Shown: positions 29,051-36,845 of the stretch, piece by piece | How the letters are laid out: every line of letters starts with the position of its first letter | How positions within the stretch are numbered: position 1 is the stretch's first letter | Translations under genes and position numbers: made by a program | Origin: Streptomyces changanensis | GTDB lineage: Bacteria; Actinomycetota; Actinomycetes; Streptomycetales; Streptomycetaceae | Length of the DNA stretch: 64,000 bases | NCBI RefSeq assembly: GCF_024600715.1 | Contig: NZ_CP102332.1 | Span: 1,240,001 to 1,304,000, forward strand | Direction of reading: 5' to 3' | The notes under the pieces: generated by a model | Database searches by the model: none | What the model was told of the DNA's origin: nothing | Seen by the model: the letters and a program-made list of their open reading frames with translations, nothing else

Positions 29051-29386
29051 ATGATCTTCCACGTCGTGCCCCTGGCGGAGTGGGCCGCCGACCCCGGCCT
29101 GCCGTACCGCCCCGCGTCCCTGGCCCGGGAGGGCTTCGTGCACTGCTCCGCCGACGCCGCCGGGGCGCTGGCCGTGGCCGGCGCGCACTACCGGGACGTG
29201 CCGGGCACGCTGCTGGCGCTGGTCGTCGACGAGGAGCTGCTGACGGCCGAGGTCCGCTGGGAGGAGTCGGGGACGGATGTGTTCCCGCACGTGTACGGCC
29301 CGCTGGAGCGGTCGGCCGTCACGGCGGTCCTGGAGGTGCGGCGGGGCACGGACGGCGAGGCGCGGGAACTCGTTCCCCGGGCGTAG
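29051..29386 (+). CDS. DUF952 family protein
   Basis: 111-residue protein of the DUF952 family, small single-domain proteins of unknown biochemical role. Seen: MIFHVVPLAEW at the start, GFVHCSADAAG in the middle and the end region GTDVFPHVYGPLERSAV. The ATG at 29051 lacks a clear Shine-Dalgarno (GAGGGG is 13 nt away). It is divergent from tyrA and is followed at 38 bp by the decayed Rieske gene. No partner can be inferred. Confidence 0.78.
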   Translation: MIFHVVPLAEWAADPGLPYRPASLAREGFVHCSADAAGALAVAGAHYRDVPGTLLALVVDEELLTAEVRWEESGTDVFPHVYGPLERSAVTAVLEVRRGTDGEARELVPRA

Positions 29387-29424
29387 GGGCGTCGGCTCCC
29401 GGTTCCCGTGCGGTACGTCCCAGG

Positions 29425-29850
29425 ATGTCCGCACGCACCCCTCTCCTCCTGAGCCGTCGCGCGCCTCCGCGCCCCGCCGCCGCGCCGTCCTCACCGGCCC
29501 GCTCACCGCGGCGGCGACCGCCGCCCTCGCGTCGGCGCGCGGCGACGACGGCGGGCCGGCCGGGAAGGTGGTCGCCTCGACCGCCGACGTCCCGGTCGGT
29601 GGGGGCACGGTCGTCGCGGCCGGGAAGGTCGTGGTGACGCAGCCGGTCGAGGGCGAGTTCCGGGTCCTCTCCGCGGTCTGCGCCCACCAGGGCCGCACGG
29701 TCGGGTCCGTGGCCGACGGGCCGATCGTCCGCCCGTGCCACGCCGACCGGTTCCGCGTCACCGACGGGTCCGTCGCCGCCGGCCCGGCGACGGACGCCGC
29801 TGCCGGCCCGCCGGATCACCGTGGCCGGGGGCGACGTCCGGCTGGGCTGA
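29425..29850 (+). pseudogene. Degenerate Rieske [2Fe-2S] protein gene
   Basis: A remnant of a secreted Rieske protein gene. The frame starting at ATG 29425 does not lead into the Rieske frame, which begins near 29450 with an RRRAVLTG Tat-like segment, so one frameshift is implied. Box I reads CAHQGR (29679-29696) instead of CTHxGC and box II reads RPCH (29730-29741) instead of CPCH: both changes are Cys to Arg, and the box II one removes a cluster ligand. Near 29793-29796 a second, +1-type shift moves the typical end PLPARRITVAGGDVRLG to another frame, ending with TGA at 29848-29850. Sequencing error could explain a shift but not also both Cys losses. Confidence 0.75.
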
Positions 29851-29884
29851 CCACGAGCTAGGCGGACCCCGGGCGGGGACCCCG

Positions 29885-29890
29885 TAGGGT
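29885..29890 (+). promoter_or_regulatory. -10 hexamer of leaderless nucleotidyltransferase mRNA
   Basis: TAGGGT lies 7 nt before the ATG at 29898 and only 1 nt before the upstream ATG at 29892, so the second ATG is the likely start of a leaderless message. Confidence 0.45.
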
Positions 29891-29897
29891 CATGGCC

Positions 29898-30662
29898 ATG
29901 TCTGGGCAGCCCGTCACACCGGAAGAACTGGTACGCGACCACACCGTCTACTCCTGCGTCATGGGGTCGCGGGCCTTCGGCCTGGCCACCGCGGGGAGCG
30001 ACACGGACCGCCGAGGCGTGTTCGTGGCGCCCACGCCGCTCCAGTGGTGCCTGGACAAGCCGCCCACGCACGTCGACGGCCCGGCGCCGGAGCAGTTCAG
30101 CTGGGAGCTGGAGCGGTTCTGCGAGCTCGCCCTGCGCAGCAATCCCAACGTCCTGGAGTGCCTGCACTCGCCCCTGGTCGAGTACGTCGACGACACGGGC
30201 CGGGAGCTGCTGTCGCTGCGCGACGCCTTCCTGTCCCGGCGGGCGTACGACAGCTTCGCCCGGTACGCGCTGGCCCAGCGCCGCAAGATCGACGCGGACG
30301 TCCGGCAGCACGGCGCGCCCCGCTGGAAGCACGCCATGCACCTGCTGCGGCTGCTCGGCAGCTGCCGCGACCTGCTGCGCACCGGTCAGCTCGTCGTGGA
30401 CGCCGGGGACCTGCGCGAACGGCTTCTCGCGGTGAAGCGCGGCGAGGTCCCCTGGCCCGAGGTGGAGTCGTGGATGACCCGCCTCGGGAGCGAGGCGGAC
30501 GCCGCGCTCCCGTCGTCACCGCTCCCGCCCGAGCCGGACCGGGCCCGGATCGAGGACTTCCTCTACCGGGTGCGGCTGCGCTCAGCCCTGCGGGCCGTGG
30601 AGGCGCGCCCGTACGACGAGGGCGTGCAGCGCGTCGTGGGCACCGGACGGGGAGTCCGGTAG
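29898..30662 (+). CDS. RlaP-type (COG3541) nucleotidyltransferase, copy 1
   Basis: 254 residues. A DNA-polymerase-beta-fold nucleotidyltransferase: GSRAFGLATAGSDTDRRGVFV carries the GS motif and the two metal-binding Asp (SDTD). Following segments FSWELERFCELALRSNPNVLE and FARYALAQRRKIDADVRQHG are typical of the RlaP/YcgL group, which in T4-like RNA-repair contexts is found beside RNA ligases (family knowledge; activity mostly uncharacterised). ATG 29898 is chosen over 29892 because of the -10 spacing. Its 3' end overlaps the convergent second family member by 81 bp. Confidence 0.8.
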   Translation: MSGQPVTPEELVRDHTVYSCVMGSRAFGLATAGSDTDRRGVFVAPTPLQWCLDKPPTHVDGPAPEQFSWELERFCELALRSNPNVLECLHSPLVEYVDDTGRELLSLRDAFLSRRAYDSFARYALAQRRKIDADVRQHGAPRWKHAMHLLRLLGSCRDLLRTGQLVVDAGDLRERLLAVKRGEVPWPEVESWMTRLGSEADAALPSSPLPPEPDRARIEDFLYRVRLRSALRAVEARPYDEGVQRVVGTGRGVR

Positions 30663-31352
30663 CCGCGACGCCCGCTGCGCGGCGTCGAGGGCGCCGTGGA
30701 GCACCTCGACGTCCTCGGCGAGGCGGGCCGGGTCGACACCGGTAGCCGGCCCGTGCTCGGCCTCCGCCTTGGCGGCGATCAGCTCCGGCAGGTAGGCGGG
30801 GGCCTCCCCCACCGTGTCGAGGAGCGTGGGCAGGTGCGCCACGACCTCGCCGGACCGCATGAGGTGGATGCCGGTGAGCAGGGTGCGGAAGGTGTACAGC
30901 AGCGGTTTGAGTTCGGCGTTCTTCTCGAACAGCCGCCACTGGGTGCAGGCGAAGCCCCGGTAGTGATGGGCGTGGTGGGTGGTGACCACGTCCGGCGCGA
31001 GGGCGGCGAGTTCGGCGTGCAGCGCGGTGGTGTGCACCACCAGCGGCGACAGGAGCTGTTCGAGCACGTAGCCGTTGCGGCGCAGCATCAGCCGGACGAA
31101 CTTGCGCAGGTCGTGCGTGACGAGGTCCATCTCCACGCCGTCCCGGTCCCAGGTCTCGGAGCGGGTCTCCTCCGGCTCGCGCAGCCCTATCAGCGCGTCC
31201 ACCGGCAGCAGGTGCACGCCGCGCAGGTCCACGTCCGAGTCACGGGAGGGGAATCCGTAGAGGTGGGCGCCGGAGACGGTGGCGAAGAGCAGCGGGTCGG
31301 GCTGCTCGGCCACGACGGGGGCCAGGTCGGGGAGTTGCAGGAGATCGGTCAT
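30582..31352 (-). CDS. RlaP-type (COG3541) nucleotidyltransferase, copy 2
   Basis: 256 residues, paralogous in plan to the convergent gene. Catalytic motif SGAHLYGFPSRDSDVDLRGV (GS-like plus SDVD), then VTHDLRKFVRLMLRRNGYVLE and HHYRGFACTQWRLFEKNAELK. The two products share fold and motifs but diverge widely, so they likely modify different substrates. It is third in a coupled minus-strand operon NUDIX/wHTH - DraG - NTase, with a 3-bp gap after the DraG stop. Its ribosome site (TTAGGCC) is weak, consistent with coupling. Confidence 0.82.
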   Translation of the reverse strand: MTDLLQLPDLAPVVAEQPDPLLFATVSGAHLYGFPSRDSDVDLRGVHLLPVDALIGLREPEETRSETWDRDGVEMDLVTHDLRKFVRLMLRRNGYVLEQLLSPLVVHTTALHAELAALAPDVVTTHHAHHYRGFACTQWRLFEKNAELKPLLYTFRTLLTGIHLMRSGEVVAHLPTLLDTVGEAPAYLPELIAAKAEAEHGPATGVDPARLAEDVEVLHGALDAAQRASRLPDSPSGAHDALHALVVRARLHGPQG

Positions 31353-31355
31353 GGC

Positions 31356-32378
31356 CTAAGCGTCCCAGAGAGTGCCCAGGGTCAGCAGTTCACTTCCGTG
31401 CTCGATCCGGTCCGCCCACTCCCGCGGCCACGCCCCGGCGCCCAGGTGCGCGCCGGCGAAGGCGCCCGCCAGGCAGGCGAGCGAGTCGGAGTCACCCCGG
31501 GTGCAGGCGGCGCGGCGCAGGGCGGTGAGCGGCTCCTGGGGGAAGAGCAGGAAGCACAGCAGGGCGGTGGTGAGCGCCTCCTCGGCGATCCAGCCGTCGC
31601 CGGTGAGCAGACAGGGGTCGGTCTCGGGATTGGCGTCGCGCAGGGCCGTGTCGAGCCGGGTGAGGGCGGCGAGGCACTCGTCCCAGCCGCGTTCGGCGTA
31701 CGCCTGCGGCGTCCGGTCCCCGGATTTGGTCCACAGGTCGCCGAGCCACCGGTGGTGGTAGCGGGAGCGGTTGTCGTACGCGTACGAGCGCAGCCGTCCG
31801 ACGAGCCCGAGCGGTTCGGCGCCGCGGGACAGCAGGTGCACGGCGTGCGCGGTGAGGTCGGCGGCGGCGAGCGCGGTGGGGTGGCCGTGGGTGAGGGCGG
31901 CCTGGAGCTGGGCGGCGCCGGCGCGCTGCTCCTCGCCGATCCCCGGGACGAGGCCGATCGGGGCGACGCGCATGTTGGCGCCGCAGCCCTTGGAGTCGAT
32001 CCGGCTCGCCTCCTGCCAGGGCCGGTCGGCGTCGAGCAGCTCGCAGGCGACGAGGCAGGTGCGGCCGGGGGCGCGGTCGTTGTCCGGCGCGTGGTACCAG
32101 GTGACGAACTCCTCGCGCAGCGGACCGGTCAGCGTCTGCGGGGCGAGCGCGCCCCGGTCGAGGGCCGTGCGGACGGCGCGGGCCACGGCGAGGGTCATCT
32201 GCGTGTCGTCGGTGACGAACGCGGGCACCGGCAGGGCCATCTCCCGCCAGGGACCGCACTTCGCGAGGATCGCGGGGACGTCATCGAACTCGGTCGGGAA
32301 GCCCAGCGCGTCGCCGAGCGCGAGCCCGACGAGGGAGCCGGTGGCGGCCTGCTTGGTGAGGGTCCTCGGGGTGGTCAT
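31356..32378 (-). CDS. ADP-ribosylglycohydrolase (DraG family)
   Basis: 340 residues. DraG-fold dinuclear magnesium hydrolase that removes ADP-ribose from proteins, nucleic acids or small molecules. Seen: GSLVGLALGDALGFPTEF at the start, the metal-binding TDDTQMTLAVARAV, the middle segment KGCGANMRVAPIGL, and the C-terminal metal motif ACTRGDSDSLACLAGAFAGA. The ATG at 32378 overlaps the upstream NUDIX stop (ATGA) and has GGAAGGA 7-8 nt upstream. Substrate not deducible; its operon mates (NUDIX regulator, nucleotidyltransferase) point to ADP-ribose turnover or reversal of nucleic-acid ADP-ribosylation (inference). Confidence 0.88.
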   Translation of the reverse strand: MTTPRTLTKQAATGSLVGLALGDALGFPTEFDDVPAILAKCGPWREMALPVPAFVTDDTQMTLAVARAVRTALDRGALAPQTLTGPLREEFVTWYHAPDNDRAPGRTCLVACELLDADRPWQEASRIDSKGCGANMRVAPIGLVPGIGEEQRAGAAQLQAALTHGHPTALAAADLTAHAVHLLSRGAEPLGLVGRLRSYAYDNRSRYHHRWLGDLWTKSGDRTPQAYAERGWDECLAALTRLDTALRDANPETDPCLLTGDGWIAEEALTTALLCFLLFPQEPLTALRRAACTRGDSDSLACLAGAFAGAHLGAGAWPREWADRIEHGSELLTLGTLWDA

Positions 32379-33148
32379 CCGGTCCGTCCTTCCGGTCGCA
32401 GCAGTGGCGGGTGGAGCACGGTGGCCGGCCCCGCCCGGTAGAGGGCGGCCGGCTTCCCCCGTCCGCCGGTGAGGCGCGGCGGCCCGTCCACGGCCCGGAC
32501 GAAGCCGGGGGTGGCGAGGACCTTGCGCCGGAAGTTGGGGCGGTCGAGCGTGACGCCCCAGACCGTCTCGTACACCTGCCGCAACTCGCCGAGGGTGAAC
32601 TCGGGCGGGCAGAAGGCGGTGGCGAGACAGGTGTACTCCAGCTTGGCGCCCACGCGTCGGTGGGCGTCGGCGAGGATCGTGTCGTGGTCGAAGGCGAGCG
32701 CGGCCGGCGGGCGGTCCACCGGGCCGGGGGCCGGGGAGGGCCCGTGCGCGCCGTGGGGCAGCCACTGGGCGTGCGCGGCGTCGCCGCCGCCGCGCGGCTC
32801 GGGCAGATCGGGGACGAGGGCGGTGTACGCGACGGAGACGACCCGCATCCGGGGGTCGCGGTCGGGGTCGCTGTAGGTGGCCAGCTGTTCCAGGTGGAGG
32901 CCGGCGGCGGTGGCGTCGGACAGCCCGGTCTCCTCGGCGAGTTCGCGTCGGGCGGCCTGCTCGGCGGACTCGTGGGGCAGGACGAAGCCGCCGGGAAGGG
33001 CCCAGCGACCGGCGTGGGGTTCCTGCCCGCGCCGGACGAGCAGGACGTGGAGCCGTCCGTCCCGGACGGTGAAGACGGCGAGGTCGACGGTGACGGCGAA
33101 CGGCGCGAAGGCGCGCGGGTCGTATCCCTCAGGTTGCTGGACCTGCAT
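32375..33148 (-). CDS. NUDIX hydrolase with winged-helix domain, NrtR-like
   Basis: 257 residues. N-terminal NUDIX domain (about 20-165) with a complete NUDIX box: Gly-x5-Glu-x7-RELAEETGL, so hydrolysis of ADP-ribose-like substrates is possible. The C-terminal winged helix (about 195-250; FTLGELRQVYETVWGVTLDR, NFRRKVLATPGFVRAV) is the NrtR pattern. NrtR proteins bind ADP-ribose and repress NAD-synthesis genes (known). ATG 33148 has GGAG nearby; the longer upstream frame from 33229 would overlap the promoter and is rejected. First gene of the NUDIX-DraG-NTase operon, probably autoregulated through the repeat at 33224-33236. Confidence 0.83.
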   Translation of the reverse strand: MQVQQPEGYDPRAFAPFAVTVDLAVFTVRDGRLHVLLVRRGQEPHAGRWALPGGFVLPHESAEQAARRELAEETGLSDATAAGLHLEQLATYSDPDRDPRMRVVSVAYTALVPDLPEPRGGGDAAHAQWLPHGAHGPSPAPGPVDRPPAALAFDHDTILADAHRRVGAKLEYTCLATAFCPPEFTLGELRQVYETVWGVTLDRPNFRRKVLATPGFVRAVDGPPRLTGGRGKPAALYRAGPATVLHPPLLRPEGRTG

Positions 33149-33223
33149 CTCCGCTCCGGACGGGGTGGGTGCGCGGGTGGGCGCTCTGCCGACCCTCGGG
33201 GAGCGGTGACCACCCCCCTTAAG

Positions 33224-33263
33224 AGTCACCTTGACTATAAAGCGTGGGGCATGCGGACCACAA
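33224..33263 (-). promoter_or_regulatory. Promoter and operator of NUDIX-DraG-NTase operon
   Basis: On the minus strand: -35 TTGTGG (33258-33263), 18-nt spacer, -10 TATAGT (33234-33239). The perfect inverted repeat AGTCA-N3-TGACT (33224-33236) overlaps the end of the -10 and the start region, so a bound protein would block transcription. The NUDIX/wHTH product of the operon is the obvious candidate. Confidence 0.65.
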
Positions 33264-33284
33264 GCGCCGCGCGCCGGGAACGCG

Positions 33285-33313
33285 GAAGCCCGCGGCCGGG
33301 GGCCGCGGGCTTC
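33285..33313 (-). terminator. Hairpin terminator after rsuA
   Basis: A perfect 13-bp stem GAAGCCCGCGGCC / GGCCGCGGGCTTC with a 3-nt loop, 46 nt beyond the pseudouridine synthase stop, insulates the next operon promoter. Confidence 0.8.
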
Positions 33314-33358
33314 GACTGCGTGGTGGACCGCAGGGTCAGGTGGCTCGGCGCCACCGGA

Positions 33359-34543
33359 TCAGAGGCCGACCTCCTTCATGAGCATGCCGACCTCGGTGTT
33401 GGTCAGACGGCGCAGCCACCCCGACTTCTGGTCCCCGAGCTGGATCGGGCCGAACGCGGTCCGCACCAGCTTCTCGACCGGGAAGCCCGCCTCGGCGAGC
33501 ATGCGGCGCACGATGTGCTTGCGGCCCTCGTGCAGCACCACCTCGACCAGGTAGTTCTTGCCGGTCTGCTCGACGACCCGGAAGTGGTCGGCGCGGGCGT
33601 AGCCGTCCTCCAGCTGGATGCCGTCCTTGAGCCGCTTGCCCACGTCGCGCGGGAGGGGGCCGGTGATGGCGGCCAGGTACGTCTTCTTCACGCCGTACTT
33701 GGGGTGCGTGAGGCGGTGGGCCAGCTCACCGTGGTTGGTGAGCAGGATGATGCCCTCGGTCTCGGTGTCGAGCCGCCCGACGTGGAAGAGGCGCGTCTCG
33801 CGATTGGTGACGTAGTCGCCGAGACACTGCCGGCCGTCGGGGTCCTCCATCGTGGAGACGACACCGGCGGGCTTGTTCAGCGCGAAGAACAGGTACGACT
33901 GGGTGGCGACCGTGAGGCCGTCGACCTTGATCTCGTCCTTCTCCGGGTCGACGCGCGTGCCCTGCTCGATGACGATCTTGCCGTTGACCTCGACGCGGCC
34001 GGCGTCGATCAGCTCCTCGCAGGCCCGCCGCGAACCCACGCCGGCGCGGGCGAGCACCTTCTGCAGGCGCTCCCCCTCCTCGTCGCCGAACGTCTTGGGC
34101 GTCTTGATCTGGGGCTTGTTCGCGTACCGCTCGCGGTTGCGCTCCTCGATCCGCGCGTCGAGCTCGCGCGGGCGGGCCGGTACGGTGCGGCCGCCACCGC
34201 GCTGCGGCGACTGGCGCGGGCCGCCCTTGGCGCCGCCCCGGGCCGCCGCGCCGCGCCCGCGCTTGGGACCGGCCTCGCCGGGGGCGCCCACGTCGTAGGT
34301 CCGCTCCTCGGGGCGGGGGCGGCGGGGGTTGCTCGCGCCCTTGCTCCGGTCGTCGCGGCCGCCACCGGCACCCCGGTAGCCGCCACCGCCGCCACTGCCG
34401 CCGCGGCCACCGCCACCGGGACGGCCACCGCCGCCACCGCCGCCGGTGGCGCCACGGCCGCCGCTGCTGCCGCGGCCGCCGCTGTTGCCACCACGGCTCC
34501 CGCCGTTGTTTCCGCTGCTGTTCCTGCCGCTGCTGCTTCGCAT
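33359..34543 (-). CDS. RsuA/RluB-family pseudouridine synthase
   Basis: 394 residues. It converts uridine to pseudouridine in rRNA. Residues 1-about 150 are low-complexity Gly/Ser/Arg (SGGRGATGGGGGG and RGG-like runs), probably disordered and RNA-binding. The S4 domain (about 156-205; ERLQKVLARAGVGSRRACEE) and the catalytic domain follow, with GRLDTETEGIILLTN (catalytic Asp near 255) and GRKHIVRRMLAEAG. The ATG at 34543 shares a base with the scpB stop (TGATG), so translation is coupled in the scpA-scpB-rsuA operon, the order also known in mycobacteria. An earlier in-frame start would lie inside scpB and is rejected. Confidence 0.93.
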   Translation of the reverse strand: MRSSSGRNSSGNNGGSRGGNSGGRGSSGGRGATGGGGGGGRPGGGGRGGSGGGGGYRGAGGGRDDRSKGASNPRRPRPEERTYDVGAPGEAGPKRGRGAAARGGAKGGPRQSPQRGGGRTVPARPRELDARIEERNRERYANKPQIKTPKTFGDEEGERLQKVLARAGVGSRRACEELIDAGRVEVNGKIVIEQGTRVDPEKDEIKVDGLTVATQSYLFFALNKPAGVVSTMEDPDGRQCLGDYVTNRETRLFHVGRLDTETEGIILLTNHGELAHRLTHPKYGVKKTYLAAITGPLPRDVGKRLKDGIQLEDGYARADHFRVVEQTGKNYLVEVVLHEGRKHIVRRMLAEAGFPVEKLVRTAFGPIQLGDQKSGWLRRLTNTEVGMLMKEVGL

Positions 34544-35148
34544 CAAAGTTCCGTCTTGTCGTCTGCGTGCTCGGAGTCCGGTGCGTCCGGATCGAACGAC
34601 GGGACCCCCTCCTGCGTCTCCGCCTCGATCGCGTCCGCCTCGGGGAGGAAGGGCGCGAGCTCGGGGAGCTCGTCCAGGCCGCGCAGGCCCATCCGCTCCA
34701 GGAAGTGGTTCGTCGTCCTGTACAGGATCGCACCTGTTTCGGGTTCCGTGCCCGCCTCCTCGACCAGGCCCCGCTGGAGGAGGGTCCGCATCACGCCGTC
34801 GCAGTTCACCCCGCGCACCGCCGAGACCCTCGACCGGCTCACCGGCTGGCGGTACGCGACCACCGCCAGGGTCTCCAGCGCGGCCTGGGTGAGCCGGGCC
34901 TGCTGCCCGTCCAGGACGAAGCCCTCGACGGCCTCCGCGTACTCGGGCCGGGTGTAGTACCGCCACCCCCCGGCGACGAGCCGCAGCTCGAAGCCCCGCC
35001 GCTGGACGTCGTACTCGTCGGCCAGCTCCCGCAGCGCGTCGGCGACCTCGCGGCGCGGGCGGTCCAGCACCTTCGCGAGGTGTTCCTCGGTCGCGGGCTC
35101 GTCCACGACCATGAGGACGGCCTCCAGGGCCGGCTTGAGCTCCGTCAC
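34543..35148 (-). CDS. scpB: Segregation and condensation protein B
   Basis: 201 residues. ScpB binds the kleisin ScpA in the SMC-ScpAB condensin complex. Seen: two winged-helix domains, beginning LKPALEAVLMVVDEPATEEH and continuing LTQAALETLAVVAYRQPVSRS and RGVNCDGVMRTLLQRGLVEE, then an acidic C-terminal tail rich in Asp/Glu. The GTG at 35148 is preceded by a strong AGGAGGAG and overlaps the scpA stop (GTGA), so the longer upstream frame is rejected. Gene order scpA-scpB is conserved. Confidence 0.95.
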   Translation of the reverse strand: MTELKPALEAVLMVVDEPATEEHLAKVLDRPRREVADALRELADEYDVQRRGFELRLVAGGWRYYTRPEYAEAVEGFVLDGQQARLTQAALETLAVVAYRQPVSRSRVSAVRGVNCDGVMRTLLQRGLVEEAGTEPETGAILYRTTNHFLERMGLRGLDELPELAPFLPEADAIEAETQEGVPSFDPDAPDSEHADDKTEL

Positions 35149-36758
35149 GTCTCCTCCTGGTCGAACTCGTCGGTCACGGCGACACCGTCCCCGCCCGTCC
35201 ACCGCACGGTGAGCTCCCCGAGGGCGTCCTCCTGCTCCAGGGCGACGGCCTTCTCCCGGTACAGCTCCAGCAGGGCGAGGAACCGGGCGACGACGGTGAG
35301 GGTGTCCGGGGCGTCCTCGGCCAGCTCCCGGAAGCTGACCTCACCGCGCTCCCGCAGCCGGGCGACGACCACCCCGGCCTGCTCCCGGACGCTGACCAGC
35401 GGGGCGTGGATGTGCTCGACGTACACCTGCGGCCTGGGCTTCGGCCGCATCGCCTTGACGGCCAGCCGGGCGAACCGCTCGGCGCCGACGCTGATGACCA
35501 CCTCCGGCAACAGCTCCGCGTGGTGCGGCTCCAGTCCGACGGTGCGGGGGTGGCGCCGCCCCTCGCTCTCCAGCCGCTCGCCGAAGATCTCGGCTACCCG
35601 CTTGTAGGCGCGGTACTGGAGGAGGCGCGCGAAGAGCAGGTCCCGCGCCTCCAGCAGGGCGAGGTCGGCCTCGTCCTCCACCTCGGCGGCGGGCAGCAGC
35701 CGGGCGGCCTTGAGGTCGAGCAGTGTGGCGGCCACGACGAGGAACTCGGTGGTCTGGTCGAGGTCCCAGTCGGGCCCCATGGCGCGGATGTGCGCCATGA
35801 ACTCGTCGGTGACCTTCGACAGGGCGACCTCGGTGACGTCCAGCCGGTGCCTGGAGATCAGCTGGAGCAGCAGGTCGAAGGGCCCCTCGAAGTTGGCCAG
35901 CCGCACGGTGAACCGCCCGCCCGCCTCGGCGGCCCCCGGTTCCGTGCGCACGGCGGGCGGGGCGGGCGTCGCCGCGGGGGGTGCGGTGGGGGGCGGGGGC
36001 GTGGCGCCGGGGAGGGCGGCGGGCATGGCGGTGGCGGGAGCGCCGTCCGGGGATGCGCCGGGTGGCCGCGCGGCGGGCGGGACGGGCGCGTCGGAGGGCG
36101 CCGCGTCCGGAGACGCGAGGCGCGCGGCGGCGGCGTCGACGCGCGCGGCGGCGGTGGGGGCGGTGGTCGTGGCGGAGGAGGCGACCGGCGCCGCCGGGGG
36201 CGTGTCCATGGCTGTCGCGGGCGTGTCCGGCGCCGTCGCGGGTGTGTCCGGCGCCGTCGCGGGTGTGTCCGGCGCCGTCGCGGGTGTGTCCGGCGAGCCT
36301 GCGCCCGCGCCCGGCATGCCCGTGGACGTGTCGCGAGCGGCCCTGGGCGCGTCAGGGGCGGCCGGCCCGCTCGCAGGTGCCTTCGGCGCGCGTGCGGGCG
36401 TTTCCGGCGTCTCTGCGGGCGATTCCGGCGCGTTCCGGGGCGGGGTGGCGGGCTGGTACGGCGTGTCGGGTGCGGGCCGGGGCGCGACGGGCCCGGAGGG
36501 CGGCGTGTCCCGGGGTGCGACGGGCGGCGCCTGCGGCGTGTCGCGCTGCGTGGTGGAGCCCTCCCCCGCCTCGCCGGTCTCCCCCGGGCGGGCGACAGGC
36601 CCGGCATCCGGGTCCGACGGGGCCGACGGGTCCGTGCCGCCCGCGCCGGGCCGGGGGCCCGCGAGGGGCCCGGCGGCGTCGGCCGGGGGCGGCGCGCCCG
36701 GGCCGCGGCCGAGGAGGCGGCGCCGGCGGGGCGCGTCTGGCGGGTCGTTCGGGGGCAT
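35145..36758 (-). CDS. scpA: Segregation and condensation protein A with long N-terminal extension
   Basis: 537 residues if the ATG at 36758 is used. The kleisin part begins near residue 277: FTVRLANFEGPFDLLLQLIS, EVALSKVTDEFMAHI, EFLVVAATLLDLKAARLLP, and a C-terminal winged helix (EVSFRELAEDAPDTLTVVAR). Normal ScpA is about 250-300 residues. The first ~277 residues are Pro/Ala/Asp/Thr-rich and contain a 7-residue tandem repeat (APDTPAT). No Shine-Dalgarno precedes 36758, though a TAGCCT -10-like hexamer lies at 36794-36799; internal ATG or GTG codons could be the true start. The kleisin core is certain; the extension is not. Confidence 0.92.
   Translation of the reverse strand: MPPNDPPDAPRRRRLLGRGPGAPPPADAAGPLAGPRPGAGGTDPSAPSDPDAGPVARPGETGEAGEGSTTQRDTPQAPPVAPRDTPPSGPVAPRPAPDTPYQPATPPRNAPESPAETPETPARAPKAPASGPAAPDAPRAARDTSTGMPGAGAGSPDTPATAPDTPATAPDTPATAPDTPATAMDTPPAAPVASSATTTAPTAAARVDAAAARLASPDAAPSDAPVPPAARPPGASPDGAPATAMPAALPGATPPPPTAPPAATPAPPAVRTEPGAAEAGGRFTVRLANFEGPFDLLLQLISRHRLDVTEVALSKVTDEFMAHIRAMGPDWDLDQTTEFLVVAATLLDLKAARLLPAAEVEDEADLALLEARDLLFARLLQYRAYKRVAEIFGERLESEGRRHPRTVGLEPHHAELLPEVVISVGAERFARLAVKAMRPKPRPQVYVEHIHAPLVSVREQAGVVVARLRERGEVSFRELAEDAPDTLTVVARFLALLELYREKAVALEQEDALGELTVRWTGGDGVAVTDEFDQEET
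36214..36297 (-). repeat. 21-bp tandem repeat in the scpA extension
   Basis: Four consecutive 21-nt units (starting 36214, 36235, 36256, 36277) encode TAPDTPA-type heptapeptides; the middle copies are identical and the outer ones differ by one to two bases. Confidence 0.88.
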
Positions 36759-36845
36759 CGTGGTCCAGGGGCGAGCGGGGGCGGCCGGCCCGTAGGCTAC
36801 CCCGGCGCGGGCGCCGGACGGCGCCGTACGCGCGCGGGGCGGGGC

